From NCBI GenBank assembly GCA_027490985.1, contig JAIXXC010000228.1, forward strand, positions 1-58,250: a stretch of 58,250 nucleotides of DNA. Reading direction: 5' to 3'. This stretch comes from Verrucomicrobiales bacterium (GTDB taxonomy: Bacteria; Verrucomicrobiota; Verrucomicrobiia; Limisphaerales; UBA9464). A program made the translations under genes and the position numbers. The notes under the pieces are model-generated. The model was not told the DNA's origin. It saw nothing but the letters and a program-made list of their open reading frames with translations, and did not search any database. Shown in pieces: positions 46,363 through 54,203 of the stretch (the stretch's first letter is position 1; each line of letters begins with the position of its first letter).

Positions 46363-46530
46363 ATGCAACGTCTCCTGCTCATCGCCGCCTGGATCCTGGT
46401 GCTGGCCCCTCTGTCCTGGGGGGTGGCCCGTTCGGTCCAGCGCTCGATGCCCCTCTTCACAGCCGACAAAGCCGCCGGCGCGCCGCTCCAGAATGGCTTG
46501 ACGACTCCGACCCAACCCACCAGACCCTGA
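46363..46530 (+). CDS. MFS transporter small subunit
   Basis: A 55-aa ORF too short for the supplied ORF track. It begins MQRLLLIAAWILVLAPLSWG and continues VARSVQRSMPLFTADKAAG, a single membrane helix followed by a short cytoplasmic-looking tail. Tiny proteins with the pattern W-x-L-V-x-x-P-L-x-W-G-V-x(6,10)-S-x-x-L-F occur immediately after OFA-type MFS genes in many bacteria and are annotated as an MFS small subunit; their function is unknown. The gene starts 18 bases after the transporter and ends 31 bases before the next gene. The match is by memory of the family pattern. Confidence 0.7.
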   Translation: MQRLLLIAAWILVLAPLSWGVARSVQRSMPLFTADKAAGAPLQNGLTTPTQPTRP

Positions 46531-46561
46531 CTTTTTTCCAGAAACCACCCCATCCCCACCG

Positions 46562-47917
46562 ATGAAAACACTGACTCCCCTGCTCCTGGCCTCCGCGCTG
46601 TCGCTGACCGCCGTGGCCGCCGAACCCAAACACAACACCGCCCTCCCCGGCGGCAAACTGCCCAAGCCCGTCAAGGTGTCCCTCGTGAAGGTCGCCGGCG
46701 GCTTCGTCGATCCCGTGCGCGTCTCGCTGGCCCCGGGCGACAACAACCGCCTCTTCGTCTGCGAACGGACCGGCGTGGTGAAGCTCATCAAGAACGGCAA
46801 GGTCCAGGACAAGCCCTTCCTCGACATCCATGAGACGGTGGTCAGCTCCTTCCTCGAGCAGGGTCTCTACGACCTCGAGTTCCACCCGAAATTCGCCGAG
46901 AACGGCAAGTTCTACGTCCACTACTCCGACATGTGGTTCAATGGCGCCGGGTTCATCGTCGAGTACCAGGTCTCGAAGACCAACCCCGACAAGGCCGATC
47001 CGGAGTCGGCCCGGGTGGTCTTCCAAATGCCCCGCCCCTACGCCAACCACAACGGCGGCGAGATCGCCTTCGGACCGGATGGCTACCTGTACATCGGCAG
47101 CGGTGATGGCGGTTGGGAAGGCGACGTCCTGGGTGCCGGCCAAGACCTGAGCACCTGGCTGGCGAAGATCCTGCGCATCGACGTCAACCCCAGCCAACCC
47201 GACCGCGGCTATTCCATCCCCAAGGACAACCCCTTCATCACGCCAGGCTCTCAGATGAAGCTCTTCGGCGTGACCGAAGAGGCCTTCAACAAGATCCATC
47301 CCAACGCCAAGCCCGAGATCTGGAGCTACGGCCTGCGCAACCCGTGGAGCTTCCAGTTCGACCCCAAGACCGGCGACATGTACATCGCCGACATCGGCCA
47401 GAACCACTACGAGGAGGTCAATTTCGAGCCCCGCGGCAAAGCGGGCGTGAACTACGGCTGGAAGTTCATGTGCGGCACCCATCCGTTCCCCCTGCCGCTC
47501 GACGCCAGCGGCAAGCCCGATCTCGATGCGGTCAAGGACGCCCCGAAGGTGGGTGAGGCCCCGATTTGCGAATACAGCCATGTCGACCAGGGCAATTGCG
47601 TCATCGGCTTCGGCGTGTACCGCGGCACCAAATACGCCCAGATGGACGGCACCTACTTCTTCGGCGACTGGGGCTCCGGCAAGGTCTGGGGCACGGCCCG
47701 CGATGCCCAGGGCCAATGGCAGATGCAGGAATTGCTCAACACCAAGCTGATGTTCACCGGCGGCGGTCAGGGTTCCGATGGCACCCTCTACGTCACGGAC
47801 GCCAAGGCCAACTACGGTGGCCCGGCCGATCCGGCACAGAACGAGCGCGGTGCGGTGTGGATGCTGGTGCCTTCCGACAAGGTGCCCGCCGGCGCCGAAG
47901 TGGCCCCGGTGGAGTGA
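46562..47917 (+). CDS. Exported PQQ-dependent sugar dehydrogenase-like protein
   Basis: A 451-aa protein with a clear signal peptide (LLASALSLTAVAAEP) and a GSDH-type six-bladed propeller. Blade patterns are GGFVDPVRVSLAPGDNNRLFVCERTG, EQGLYDLEFHPKFAENGKFYVHYSD, NHNGGEIAFGPDGYLYIGSGDGG, AKILRIDVNP, GLRNPWSFQFDPKTGDMYIADIGQNHYEEVN and YFFGDWGSGKVWG. The HNGGEIAFGPDGYLYIGSGDGG stretch is the strongest family marker. It is unlike the copy at 25.8 kb in blade spacing, so the two are not recent duplicates. Activity may be aldose oxidation; not proven. Confidence 0.9.
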   Translation: MKTLTPLLLASALSLTAVAAEPKHNTALPGGKLPKPVKVSLVKVAGGFVDPVRVSLAPGDNNRLFVCERTGVVKLIKNGKVQDKPFLDIHETVVSSFLEQGLYDLEFHPKFAENGKFYVHYSDMWFNGAGFIVEYQVSKTNPDKADPESARVVFQMPRPYANHNGGEIAFGPDGYLYIGSGDGGWEGDVLGAGQDLSTWLAKILRIDVNPSQPDRGYSIPKDNPFITPGSQMKLFGVTEEAFNKIHPNAKPEIWSYGLRNPWSFQFDPKTGDMYIADIGQNHYEEVNFEPRGKAGVNYGWKFMCGTHPFPLPLDASGKPDLDAVKDAPKVGEAPICEYSHVDQGNCVIGFGVYRGTKYAQMDGTYFFGDWGSGKVWGTARDAQGQWQMQELLNTKLMFTGGGQGSDGTLYVTDAKANYGGPADPAQNERGAVWMLVPSDKVPAGAEVAPVE

Positions 47918-47964
47918 TCCATCGCCGCGGCAACCACCCGCGAACCCATCCCGATCTTCCGTCA

Positions 47965-48004
47965 CCCGGGGGCAAAGCTCAGGCTTGGCCCCCGGGCCTT
48001 TTTT
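47965..48004 (+). terminator. Intrinsic terminator after sugar dehydrogenase gene
   Basis: A 9-bp stem (cccgggggc / gcccccggg) extends inward with aagc/gctt around a tcag loop and ends in cctttttt. The T-run makes this one of the two clearest terminators in the window. Confidence 0.85.
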
Positions 48005-48035
48005 GGGGTCCACTGTCGAAAACCAACTGATCGCC

Positions 48036-48623
48036 ATGTTCCGGAATCTCGCCCTCGCCTGCGCCCTTGCCCTCAGTCCTCTGGTTTGGGCGGCCGACGC
48101 CCCCGCCGCCCCCGGACACGACCACGGTGCGCCTGCCGCTGACTCCAAGGCACCGGAACCCAAGGAATCGATGTTCCTGTCGGTGGACCCGAAGTCACCG
48201 AAGACCGCACGCCTCGTGGTGGTTTCGGCGTACAACGCGGTGAACTACGGCATGAACTTCAACGGCTTCGCCAAGGGCGGTGCGCGCTACACCATCCCAC
48301 AAGGCTGGACCGTGTCGGTGGTCTTCACCAACAACAGCCCGGTGCCCCACAGTGCGATCGTGGTGGAGAAGCCCGTGGTGAAAAAACTCCAGATGGGCGA
48401 ACCGGCCTTCAAGGGAGCCTCGACGCCCTACCCGGTGCGCGGCACCACGGGCAAGACGGGCGTGCCCTTCGAGTTCGTGGCCGATGAGGCCGGTGAATTC
48501 GCCATCGCCTGCGGCTTCCCCTCGCATTCGGCCAACGGCCACTGGATCGCCTTCGACGTCAGCGCCACGGCGACGGCCCCCAGCCTGCAGTTTGGCGACA
48601 AGCCCGCCTACGTGGCCCGCTGA
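48036..48623 (+). CDS. Sulfocyanin-like cupredoxin with apparent His axial ligand
   Basis: A 195-aa exported protein: signal peptide MFRNLALACALALSPLVWAADA, then a His/Ala/Pro linker (PGHDHGAPAADS) and a cupredoxin domain from about residue 50. It aligns with sulfocyanin: FNGFAKGGARYTIPQGWTVSVVFTNNSPVPHS, where His105 is the first copper ligand, and AIACGFPSHSANGHW, giving Cys159 and His164. In known sulfocyanins the fourth ligand five residues on is Met (GMW); here that place is His169 (GHW). If so, this may be an atypical copper site. The likely role is electron transfer. The start overlaps no gene; the stop overlaps ribF. Confidence 0.82.
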   Translation: MFRNLALACALALSPLVWAADAPAAPGHDHGAPAADSKAPEPKESMFLSVDPKSPKTARLVVVSAYNAVNYGMNFNGFAKGGARYTIPQGWTVSVVFTNNSPVPHSAIVVEKPVVKKLQMGEPAFKGASTPYPVRGTTGKTGVPFEFVADEAGEFAIACGFPSHSANGHWIAFDVSATATAPSLQFGDKPAYVAR

Positions 48624-49549
48624 TGCCCGTCCCGGTCCTGAACTCTCCCCGTCCCCTGGGCCACTCCGGGGTCTGCCTCGCCTTGGGGATGTTCGACGGG
48701 GTCCATCTCGGCCACCAGCATGTCATCCGGCAGGCCCGGATCGACGCGCGGGCGCGGGGCGACTCCACGGTCGTGGCCACCTTCGATCCGCACCCGTTGA
48801 CCGTGGTCCGGCCCGACAAGGCCCCCCGACTCCTGCAGTCGCTGCCCCAGCGCATCGCCACGCTGGAATCCCAGGGAGCCGACGCCGTGCTGGTGCTCCG
48901 CTTCGATGAGGCCCTGAGCCGGAAGAGCGGCGAGGCTTTCGTTCGCGATCTGGTCGCCGGCTTCGGTGGCCTGCGGAGCTTCACCGTGGGTCAGGGATTC
49001 CACTTCGGTCATGGCCGCAGTGGCAATGTCCCGCTCCTGAGAACCCTGGGCCGCGAACTGGGATTCTCGGTGAATGCCGTGGCGCCGATCCACATCGGGC
49101 CCGAGGTCGTGAGCAGCACCCGGGTCCGCTCCGCCTTGCGCGACGGCAAGCTCGGCCTTGTGGCCGAACTCCTCGGTCGGCCCTACAGCCTCGCCGGGAC
49201 GGTCGTCGAAGGCGACCGACTGGGACGATCTTTGGGATTCCCGACGGCCAACATCCCGGTCGAAGGGCTCGAATTGCCGCCCTTCGGCGTCTACGCCGCC
49301 CGGGCACGCCATGCCGGTGGCGAGTTTCCGGCGGCGGTCAATCTGGGTCTGCGCCCCACACTGCAGTCACCCCAACCGCAGCTACGGTTCGAGACCCATC
49401 TCATCGGATTCGAAGGCGATCTCTATGGCCACGACCTGACGGTGGAACTGGTGGGCTTCCTGCGTCCGGAGCGTCGATTCGCCCACCTCGACGCGCTGAA
49501 AACCCAGATCACCAAGGACATCGCGGCCGCACTGAAGGCCTTGAGCTGA
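48623..49549 (+). CDS. ribF: Bifunctional riboflavin kinase/FMN adenylyltransferase
   Basis: A 308-aa enzyme making FMN and FAD. The N-terminal adenylyltransferase domain has LGMFDGVHLGHQHVI with the HxGH-like motif at about residue 31, FDPHPLTVV, QGFHFGHGRSGN and the ISSTxxR-like VVSSTRVRSAL. The C-terminal flavokinase domain has GRSLGFPTANIPVEGLELPPFGVYAAR, NLGLRPT and FETHLIGFEGDLYG. Length and order are standard. The start codon overlaps the cupredoxin stop (TGATG), so translation is coupled. No FMN riboswitch is visible upstream, consistent with its place inside an operon. Confidence 0.96.
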   Translation: MPVPVLNSPRPLGHSGVCLALGMFDGVHLGHQHVIRQARIDARARGDSTVVATFDPHPLTVVRPDKAPRLLQSLPQRIATLESQGADAVLVLRFDEALSRKSGEAFVRDLVAGFGGLRSFTVGQGFHFGHGRSGNVPLLRTLGRELGFSVNAVAPIHIGPEVVSSTRVRSALRDGKLGLVAELLGRPYSLAGTVVEGDRLGRSLGFPTANIPVEGLELPPFGVYAARARHAGGEFPAAVNLGLRPTLQSPQPQLRFETHLIGFEGDLYGHDLTVELVGFLRPERRFAHLDALKTQITKDIAAALKALS

Positions 49550-49662
49550 GTCGCCATCGAGTGATCACGAGGCCCCGATTCGGGACCGGCCTTCCTGAGG
49601 GTGCCCTTCAGGGATCTTTCCGGGATTGCTTCATGCCGCGACCCCGGTTCAGCGTCTGCCCC

Positions 49663-50370
49663 ATGAACTCCCGTTCGCTGGCGACTCTGTTGTTGTGCCT
49701 GTCCCTGGGTTCGGCGGCCCAGGGCGCCGATGTGGCCAAGTCCACCGCCTCGACCGGCCCGTGGATCGATCTCTTCGACGGCAAGTCCACCGCCGGTTGG
49801 CGCGGATTCGGCAAGCCCGCCTTCCCGGAACAGGGATGGATCGTGAAGGACGGCTGGCTCACCCATGTCGCCAAGGGAGGCGGCGGAGACATCATCACCG
49901 ATCGGCTCTTCACCGACTTCGAACTGCGGTTCGAATGGAAGATCTCCAACGGCGGGAACAGCGGCGTGAAGTACTTCATCGATGAGGCGCGCAAGGCGGC
50001 GATCGGCCATGAGTATCAGGTCATCGATGACGCCGCCCATCCCGATGCGAAGATCGGCCCCAAGCGACAGACGGCCGCGCTCTACGACGCGATTCCGGCC
50101 CGGTCGCCCCGCGTGAAGCCCGCCGGAGAGGTCAATGAATCGGCGATCATCGTCCGCGGAGATTCCGTGGAACACTGGCTCAATGGCGACTGCGTGCTGA
50201 AATACCAGATCGGCTCCCCGGAACTGGCCACCGCCAAGGCCGCCAGCAAGTTCAAGAACGAGGCCAAGTGGGGCACCCGCTTCCCGACCCCCATCCTGCT
50301 CCAAGATCACAGCGACGCGGTGGAGTTCCGGGACATCCGCATCCGTGAACTGAAACCTGCGAACCGATAG
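49663..50370 (+). CDS. Exported DUF1080 protein (second copy)
   Basis: A 235-aa protein from MNSRSLATLLLC, with a signal peptide ending near GAAQGADVA. The DUF1080 body begins WIDLFDGKSTAGWRGFGKPAFPEQGWIVKDGWLTHV and continues FTDFELRFEWKISNGGNSGVKYFIDE, IGHEYQVIDDAAHPDAKIGPKRQTAALYDA and NESAIIVRGDSVEHWLNGDCVLKYQI. The GGNSGVKYF and EYQVIDD blocks are typical of the group often called 3-keto-disaccharide hydrolases. It differs clearly from the shorter copy at 22.8 kb. The track start is 34 codons upstream. Substrate unknown. Confidence 0.88.
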   Translation: MNSRSLATLLLCLSLGSAAQGADVAKSTASTGPWIDLFDGKSTAGWRGFGKPAFPEQGWIVKDGWLTHVAKGGGGDIITDRLFTDFELRFEWKISNGGNSGVKYFIDEARKAAIGHEYQVIDDAAHPDAKIGPKRQTAALYDAIPARSPRVKPAGEVNESAIIVRGDSVEHWLNGDCVLKYQIGSPELATAKAASKFKNEAKWGTRFPTPILLQDHSDAVEFRDIRIRELKPANR

Positions 50371-50452
50371 ATACCGCCCACCGGATCGATTTCCTGGCCG
50401 GACCGTTCGATCACTGGCCGGATTGGGCAACCTGCAATAACCTTTCTTCCCG

Positions 50453-52156
50453 ATGATCCGTCTCTGGAGAGTTCTCGCCCCGCTGGCCCTTTGCCTGTGC
50501 CTGGGCACCGTCCGACTCCGCGCCGATGGCGCGGACGACGCCTTCATCCGCATCTACAACCTGATCCAGCAGGCCGACGCCCATCGGGAGACCGGCCAAT
50601 GGTCGGCGGCCCGAGCCGCCTATACCGAGGCCCGATCGGGGCTGGAGGCACTGCGCCGCAACTACCCGGCCTGGAACGAGCGGGTGGTGGCCTATCGGAT
50701 CCGCTATGTCGGCGAACGCCTCGAGGCGCTGAAGGCCCGGCCCGAAGCGTCGGAAGCACCGACGGCGGCCACGACGAATGCCGCACCCCGTGCCACCCAG
50801 GGCACCCCCGCGGCGACCCTGGCCCCGAACGGAGAGGTGGTGGCCCAGTTCGAGCAGTTGAACCTGCAGATCCAACGCCTTGCGGCCGACAAGCAACTGC
50901 TCGAGGCGAAGCTGCGCGAGGCCCTGACCGCGCAACCGGCCCCGGTCGATCCGAGGGAATTCCAGGCGGCCATCGAGCGGATCACCGCCCTCCAGACCAC
51001 CAACAAGGTGTTGCTGTCCTCCCTTGAACAGCAGGAGGCCGAGCGTCGCAACCTGGTGGACAAGGTGGTCGCCGACGAGGCCCGGGCCGCCCTCAACGAG
51101 GCCAACAAGAGCCTTCTGGAGCAGAAGATCGCCGCCGGACGCATCGAACAGCAGCGCCAGGAGATCGAAACCCGGCTCAAGGAACTCCAGGCCGGACCGC
51201 TCCAGACCCTCCAGAAGGAGAACAGCACGCTCAAGCAGCAGGTCACCGAACTGAAGTCCGACACCGAACGGGGCAAGCAGGTGGCCGAATTGTCCGCCCG
51301 ACTGAGCCAACTCCAGCTCGATCTCGACGAGACCCGGAAACGCAATGCCAGCCTGGCGTCCGAGAAGGCGGGCCTGGAGAAACAACTGGGCGAGCTGCAA
51401 GCCCGGTCGTCCGAGGAAAGTCTGGCCAAGATCCGGCAACTGGAGAGTTCCCTGGCCCTGGCCAAGGCCAACGCCGAGCGGAGCGTCGCCAATGCCGAAC
51501 TCATCGCCGGCACTCTGGCCAAGGAGAAGCAGGCCCGTACCGACCTCGAACTGGCCAATCAATCCCTCAAGTCCAAGGTCGGCGAACTCACCCGGGGCGC
51601 CGACCAGCGGGCCGCGGCGGTGAAGACCCTCGAGACGGCTCTGGCCGCCGAGAAGGCCGAGCGCGAGGCGATCCGGGCCGAACTGGCCGCCACCGAGCGT
51701 AAACTGGCTGCGGCGACCAGCGCGTCCACCAACGCCGCGACGGTCGAGGCCAGCGTCCGATCCACCGAGGTGAGTTCCTTGCGCACCGAGGTCTGGAAGC
51801 TCCGTTCGGCCCTCAAGGAAGGCGCGACCCGGGAAGCCGAGCTCAAGTCGGCCCTGTCGTCGGAACGCGAATTCCGGGAACGACTGACCCGCGAAAAGGC
51901 CGCGATCGAACAACGTCTGGCAACCGCCCTGAAGGCGGCCCCGGTCCCGGAGGCCGCGGCCACCCCCAAAGACACCGTCAAGGCCCTGGCCAAGATGGAG
52001 ACTCGGGTCCGGAAACTGGAGGAGGAGCGCGACGCGCTGCAGCGACGGCTCCAGAAACTCAGCCAGACCACGCAGACCCGGTTGGCCACCGGGGGCGTTT
52101 GGCGTGCGGTCACGGCGCGGGAGCAGGTCGAGGAGTTCCACCGCCGTCGCCGCTGA
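50453..52156 (+). CDS. Exported long coiled-coil protein
   Basis: A 567-aa protein: signal peptide (WRVLAPLALCLCLGTVRLRADG), then a TPR-like helical pair (IRIYNLIQQADAHRETGQWSAARAAYTEARSGLEAL) to about residue 95, a short Ala/Thr/Pro linker, then about 380 residues of near-continuous coiled coil rich in Glu, Lys, Leu, Gln and Ala (for example LEQQEAERRNLVDKV and LEEERDALQRRLQKL). It resembles Verrucomicrobia periplasmic coiled-coil proteins of unknown function. No catalytic residues are recognisable. The gene is followed closely by ubiE, with 24 bases between. Confidence 0.82.
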   Translation: MIRLWRVLAPLALCLCLGTVRLRADGADDAFIRIYNLIQQADAHRETGQWSAARAAYTEARSGLEALRRNYPAWNERVVAYRIRYVGERLEALKARPEASEAPTAATTNAAPRATQGTPAATLAPNGEVVAQFEQLNLQIQRLAADKQLLEAKLREALTAQPAPVDPREFQAAIERITALQTTNKVLLSSLEQQEAERRNLVDKVVADEARAALNEANKSLLEQKIAAGRIEQQRQEIETRLKELQAGPLQTLQKENSTLKQQVTELKSDTERGKQVAELSARLSQLQLDLDETRKRNASLASEKAGLEKQLGELQARSSEESLAKIRQLESSLALAKANAERSVANAELIAGTLAKEKQARTDLELANQSLKSKVGELTRGADQRAAAVKTLETALAAEKAEREAIRAELAATERKLAAATSASTNAATVEASVRSTEVSSLRTEVWKLRSALKEGATREAELKSALSSEREFRERLTREKAAIEQRLATALKAAPVPEAAATPKDTVKALAKMETRVRKLEEERDALQRRLQKLSQTTQTRLATGGVWRAVTAREQVEEFHRRRR

Positions 52157-52180
52157 ACCCCTCGCCCACCCAAGAGTTTC

Positions 52181-52909
52181 ATGGCCAGCAAGTTCTTTGT
52201 TCCCGGTCCGGAACGCGCCCCCAAGGTCGAAGACCTCTTCGCGACGATCGCGCCCCGGTACGATGTCATCAACGACCTCCAGAGTTTCGGCATGCACCGC
52301 CTCTGGAAGGGGCGGATGGTCGAAGCGGCCCGACTCCGGCCGGGCGAACAGGCCTTGGACGTGTGCTGTGGCACCGGCGATGTGACCTTCCGACTGGCCC
52401 GCACCGGGGCCGACACCGTCGGGTTCGACTTCAGCCATGCCATGCTCGCGGTGGCGGCCCAGCGGGCGGCCCAGATCCCGCTTCCCTCCGGTTCGGGTAC
52501 GGTGCGTTTCCAACAGGGAGACGCCCTCGACCTGCCCTTCGTCGACCGCTCGTTCGACGTGGTGACCATCAGCTACGGCCTGCGCAACCTGGCCGACTTC
52601 CACCGCGGACTCCGGGAATTGACGCGGGTGCTCCGGCCCGGAGGCCGGCTGCTCGTCCTCGACTTCGGCAAGCCGGACTTCCTGCCATGGCGGTGGGTCT
52701 ACTTCCAATACCTCGAACGCATCTGCCCCCTGTTCGGCAAGGTGTTCTGCGGTGACGGCGACACCCACGGGTACATCCTCGACTCCCTGAAGGCCTACCC
52801 GGCGCAACACGGGGTGGATTCGGCCCTGCGGGAACTCGGTTATGTCGAGACCCGCATCCAGACCCTGCTCGGCGGCACCATGACCCTGAACACCGCCCGT
52901 CGCCGCTGA
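52181..52909 (+). CDS. ubiE: Quinone-biosynthesis C-methyltransferase UbiE/MenG
   Basis: A 242-aa SAM-dependent methyltransferase for the last C-methylation of menaquinone (and ubiquinone where made). Family signatures are FATIAPRYDVINDLQSFGMHRLWK at residue 22, motif I LDVCCGTGDVTFRLAR at about 60, QGDALDLPFVDRSFDVVTISYGLRNL and LRPGGRLLVLDFGKP, and YILDSLKAYPAQHGV-type text near the C-terminus. Presence of menaquinone rather than ubiquinone is expected for Verrucomicrobia, but cannot be decided here. No other men gene is near. Confidence 0.94.
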   Translation: MASKFFVPGPERAPKVEDLFATIAPRYDVINDLQSFGMHRLWKGRMVEAARLRPGEQALDVCCGTGDVTFRLARTGADTVGFDFSHAMLAVAAQRAAQIPLPSGSGTVRFQQGDALDLPFVDRSFDVVTISYGLRNLADFHRGLRELTRVLRPGGRLLVLDFGKPDFLPWRWVYFQYLERICPLFGKVFCGDGDTHGYILDSLKAYPAQHGVDSALRELGYVETRIQTLLGGTMTLNTARRR

Positions 52910-52985
52910 CCCGCCCCGCCCTCCCGTTGCGGCCGAAATCCCGTCTGGCGATCCGGTCGAAGGTCCCTAAACTGGCACCCGTACG

Positions 52986-53414
52986 ATGAAGATCCTCTTC
53001 CTCAACGGACCGAACCTGAACCTGCTCGGCACGCGCCAGCCGGAGATCTACGGGCGGGACACCTTGGCCAGCATCGAAGCCTCCGTTCAGGAACGGGCCC
53101 GAACCCTGGGCGTCAGCGTGGAGTTCCGGCAGACCAACGACGAGGGGCAGCTGGTCACCTGGATCCAGCAGGCCAAGGGATCGGTTCGGGCCATCGCGCT
53201 CAATGCGGCCGCCTACACCCACACCAGCGTCGCCATTCGCGATGCGATCGCGGCGGTCGAGTTGCCGGTCATCGAGGTGCACCTGTCCAACATCCACGCC
53301 CGCGAAACCTTCCGACACCACTCCATGATCGCCCCGGTCTGTCGCGGGCAGGTCAGCGGATTCGGAGCTTTCTCCTACATTCTGGCTCTCGAAGCCGCCG
53401 TTAACATTAACTAA
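52986..53414 (+). CDS. aroQ: Type II 3-dehydroquinate dehydratase
   Basis: A 142-aa type II dehydroquinase, shikimate pathway. It has [19 protein letters not shown] with the catalytic tyrosine, [14 protein letters not shown] (the more common form is QSNHEG), [17 protein letters not shown] and [18 protein letters not shown] with the substrate-binding asparagine, histidine and arginine. The region ends [12 protein letters not shown], as in the family. The terminal VNIN runs into an AT-rich 215-base intergenic region before accB. Confidence 0.96.
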   Translation: MKILFLNGPNLNLLGTRQPEIYGRDTLASIEASVQERARTLGVSVEFRQTNDEGQLVTWIQQAKGSVRAIALNAAAYTHTSVAIRDAIAAVELPVIEVHLSNIHARETFRHHSMIAPVCRGQVSGFGAFSYILALEAAVNIN

Positions 53415-53471
53415 TTTACGTAAACCTCGTTTTTGACTCGAGTTGACGCAAAAACCAATCAGAACTGACGC

Positions 53472-53501
53472 TTGACCTTGGGAGGCCAATCTCCCTAGGT
53501 T
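53472..53501 (+). promoter_or_regulatory. Putative promoter of accBC in a 215-bp intergenic region
   Basis: The stretch from 53415 to 53629 has three TTGAC-type motifs. The best placed is TTGACC followed by an 18-base spacer and TAGGTT. Two others (TTGACT and TTGACG near 53433 and 53443) lie upstream in an AT-rich segment and could serve the same gene. Transcript start would be about 115 bases before accB. Motif only. Confidence 0.4.
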
Positions 53502-53629
53502 CGGGCCGCTTCGACACGAAACTGTCACCTGAAGAAACTGCTTCAGCACCGTTTCGAGCGCTGGCGACACGATCATCTCGAGGACTCCCGCTCATCCCCT
53601 TGGAGCGGACCTCAACCGAAAAAAGCACT

Positions 53630-54106
53630 GTGGACCTGAAAGAAATCAAATCGATCATCGACCTGATGAAGAAGAACTCCCTGTCGGAGTTCGAACTCGA
53701 GGAGAAAGACTTCAAGATCAAGCTCAAGCGGCCCATCGGCGGGTCCGGCCCCATGCTCGGAGGCCCGGTGGATGACCCCGAACTGACCGCCTATTCGGCG
53801 CTGGCCCGGCAATCGGCCGCCGCGGTGCCGTCCAGCCCGGCTCCCGCGGCCGTGCCTTCCGGACCGGAATCGGAGATCCGCAGCCCGATGATCGGCACCT
53901 TCTACCTCACGCCCTCGCCCGACGCGGCTCCCTACGTCGAAGTGGGCAGCGAAGTGGGCCCCGACACCGTGGTGTGCATCCTCGAGGCCATGAAGGTCAT
54001 GAACGAGATCAAGGCCGAGGCCCGGGGCATCATCACCGCCGTGGTTGCCGAGAACGGCAAACCGGTTGAGTTTGGGCAGGTTCTGTTCAAGATCCGCCCG
54101 CTCTGA
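53630..54106 (+). CDS. accB: Biotin carboxyl carrier protein of acetyl-CoA carboxylase
   Basis: A 158-aa BCCP. I chose the GTG at 53630 because it gives the usual BCCP opening (V)[17 protein letters not shown]; the track's TTG start is ten codons upstream. An Ala/Pro-rich linker (about residues 60-85) precedes the biotinyl domain: [25 protein letters not shown], then [13 protein letters not shown], whose lysine is biotinylated, and [10 protein letters not shown] at the end. It works with AccC and the AccAD pair in making malonyl-CoA. accC starts 97 bases downstream after a hairpin. Confidence 0.95.
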   Translation: MDLKEIKSIIDLMKKNSLSEFELEEKDFKIKLKRPIGGSGPMLGGPVDDPELTAYSALARQSAAAVPSSPAPAAVPSGPESEIRSPMIGTFYLTPSPDAAPYVEVGSEVGPDTVVCILEAMKVMNEIKAEARGIITAVVAENGKPVEFGQVLFKIRPL

Positions 54107-54111
54107 GTCCG

Positions 54112-54132
54112 GGAGGGCGCTCTCCGCCCTCC
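54112..54132 (+). other. Hairpin between accB and accC
   Basis: An 8-bp stem (ggagggcg / cgccctcc) with a 5-base loop begins five bases after the accB stop. No T-run follows, so it may be an mRNA-processing or partial-termination element that adjusts the accB to accC ratio. Confidence 0.4.
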
Positions 54133-54203
54133 AGTCGCGCAGTCCCCATTTCCGGATCGGCCGATGCCATTGTGCTTGGAGCCGGAACGTTCCCGTACCT
54201 GTC

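Noticed and set aside
49595-49625. Weak hairpin between ribF and the DUF1080 gene as a terminator
   Set aside because: The arms cctgaggg and cccttcagg need a bulge and there is no T-run.
50411-52810. 799-aa minus-strand ORF antisense to the coiled-coil and ubiE genes
   Set aside because: Low-complexity Gly/Leu/Gln-rich text mirroring the coiled-coil gene; no domain, and the plus-strand genes are clearly real.
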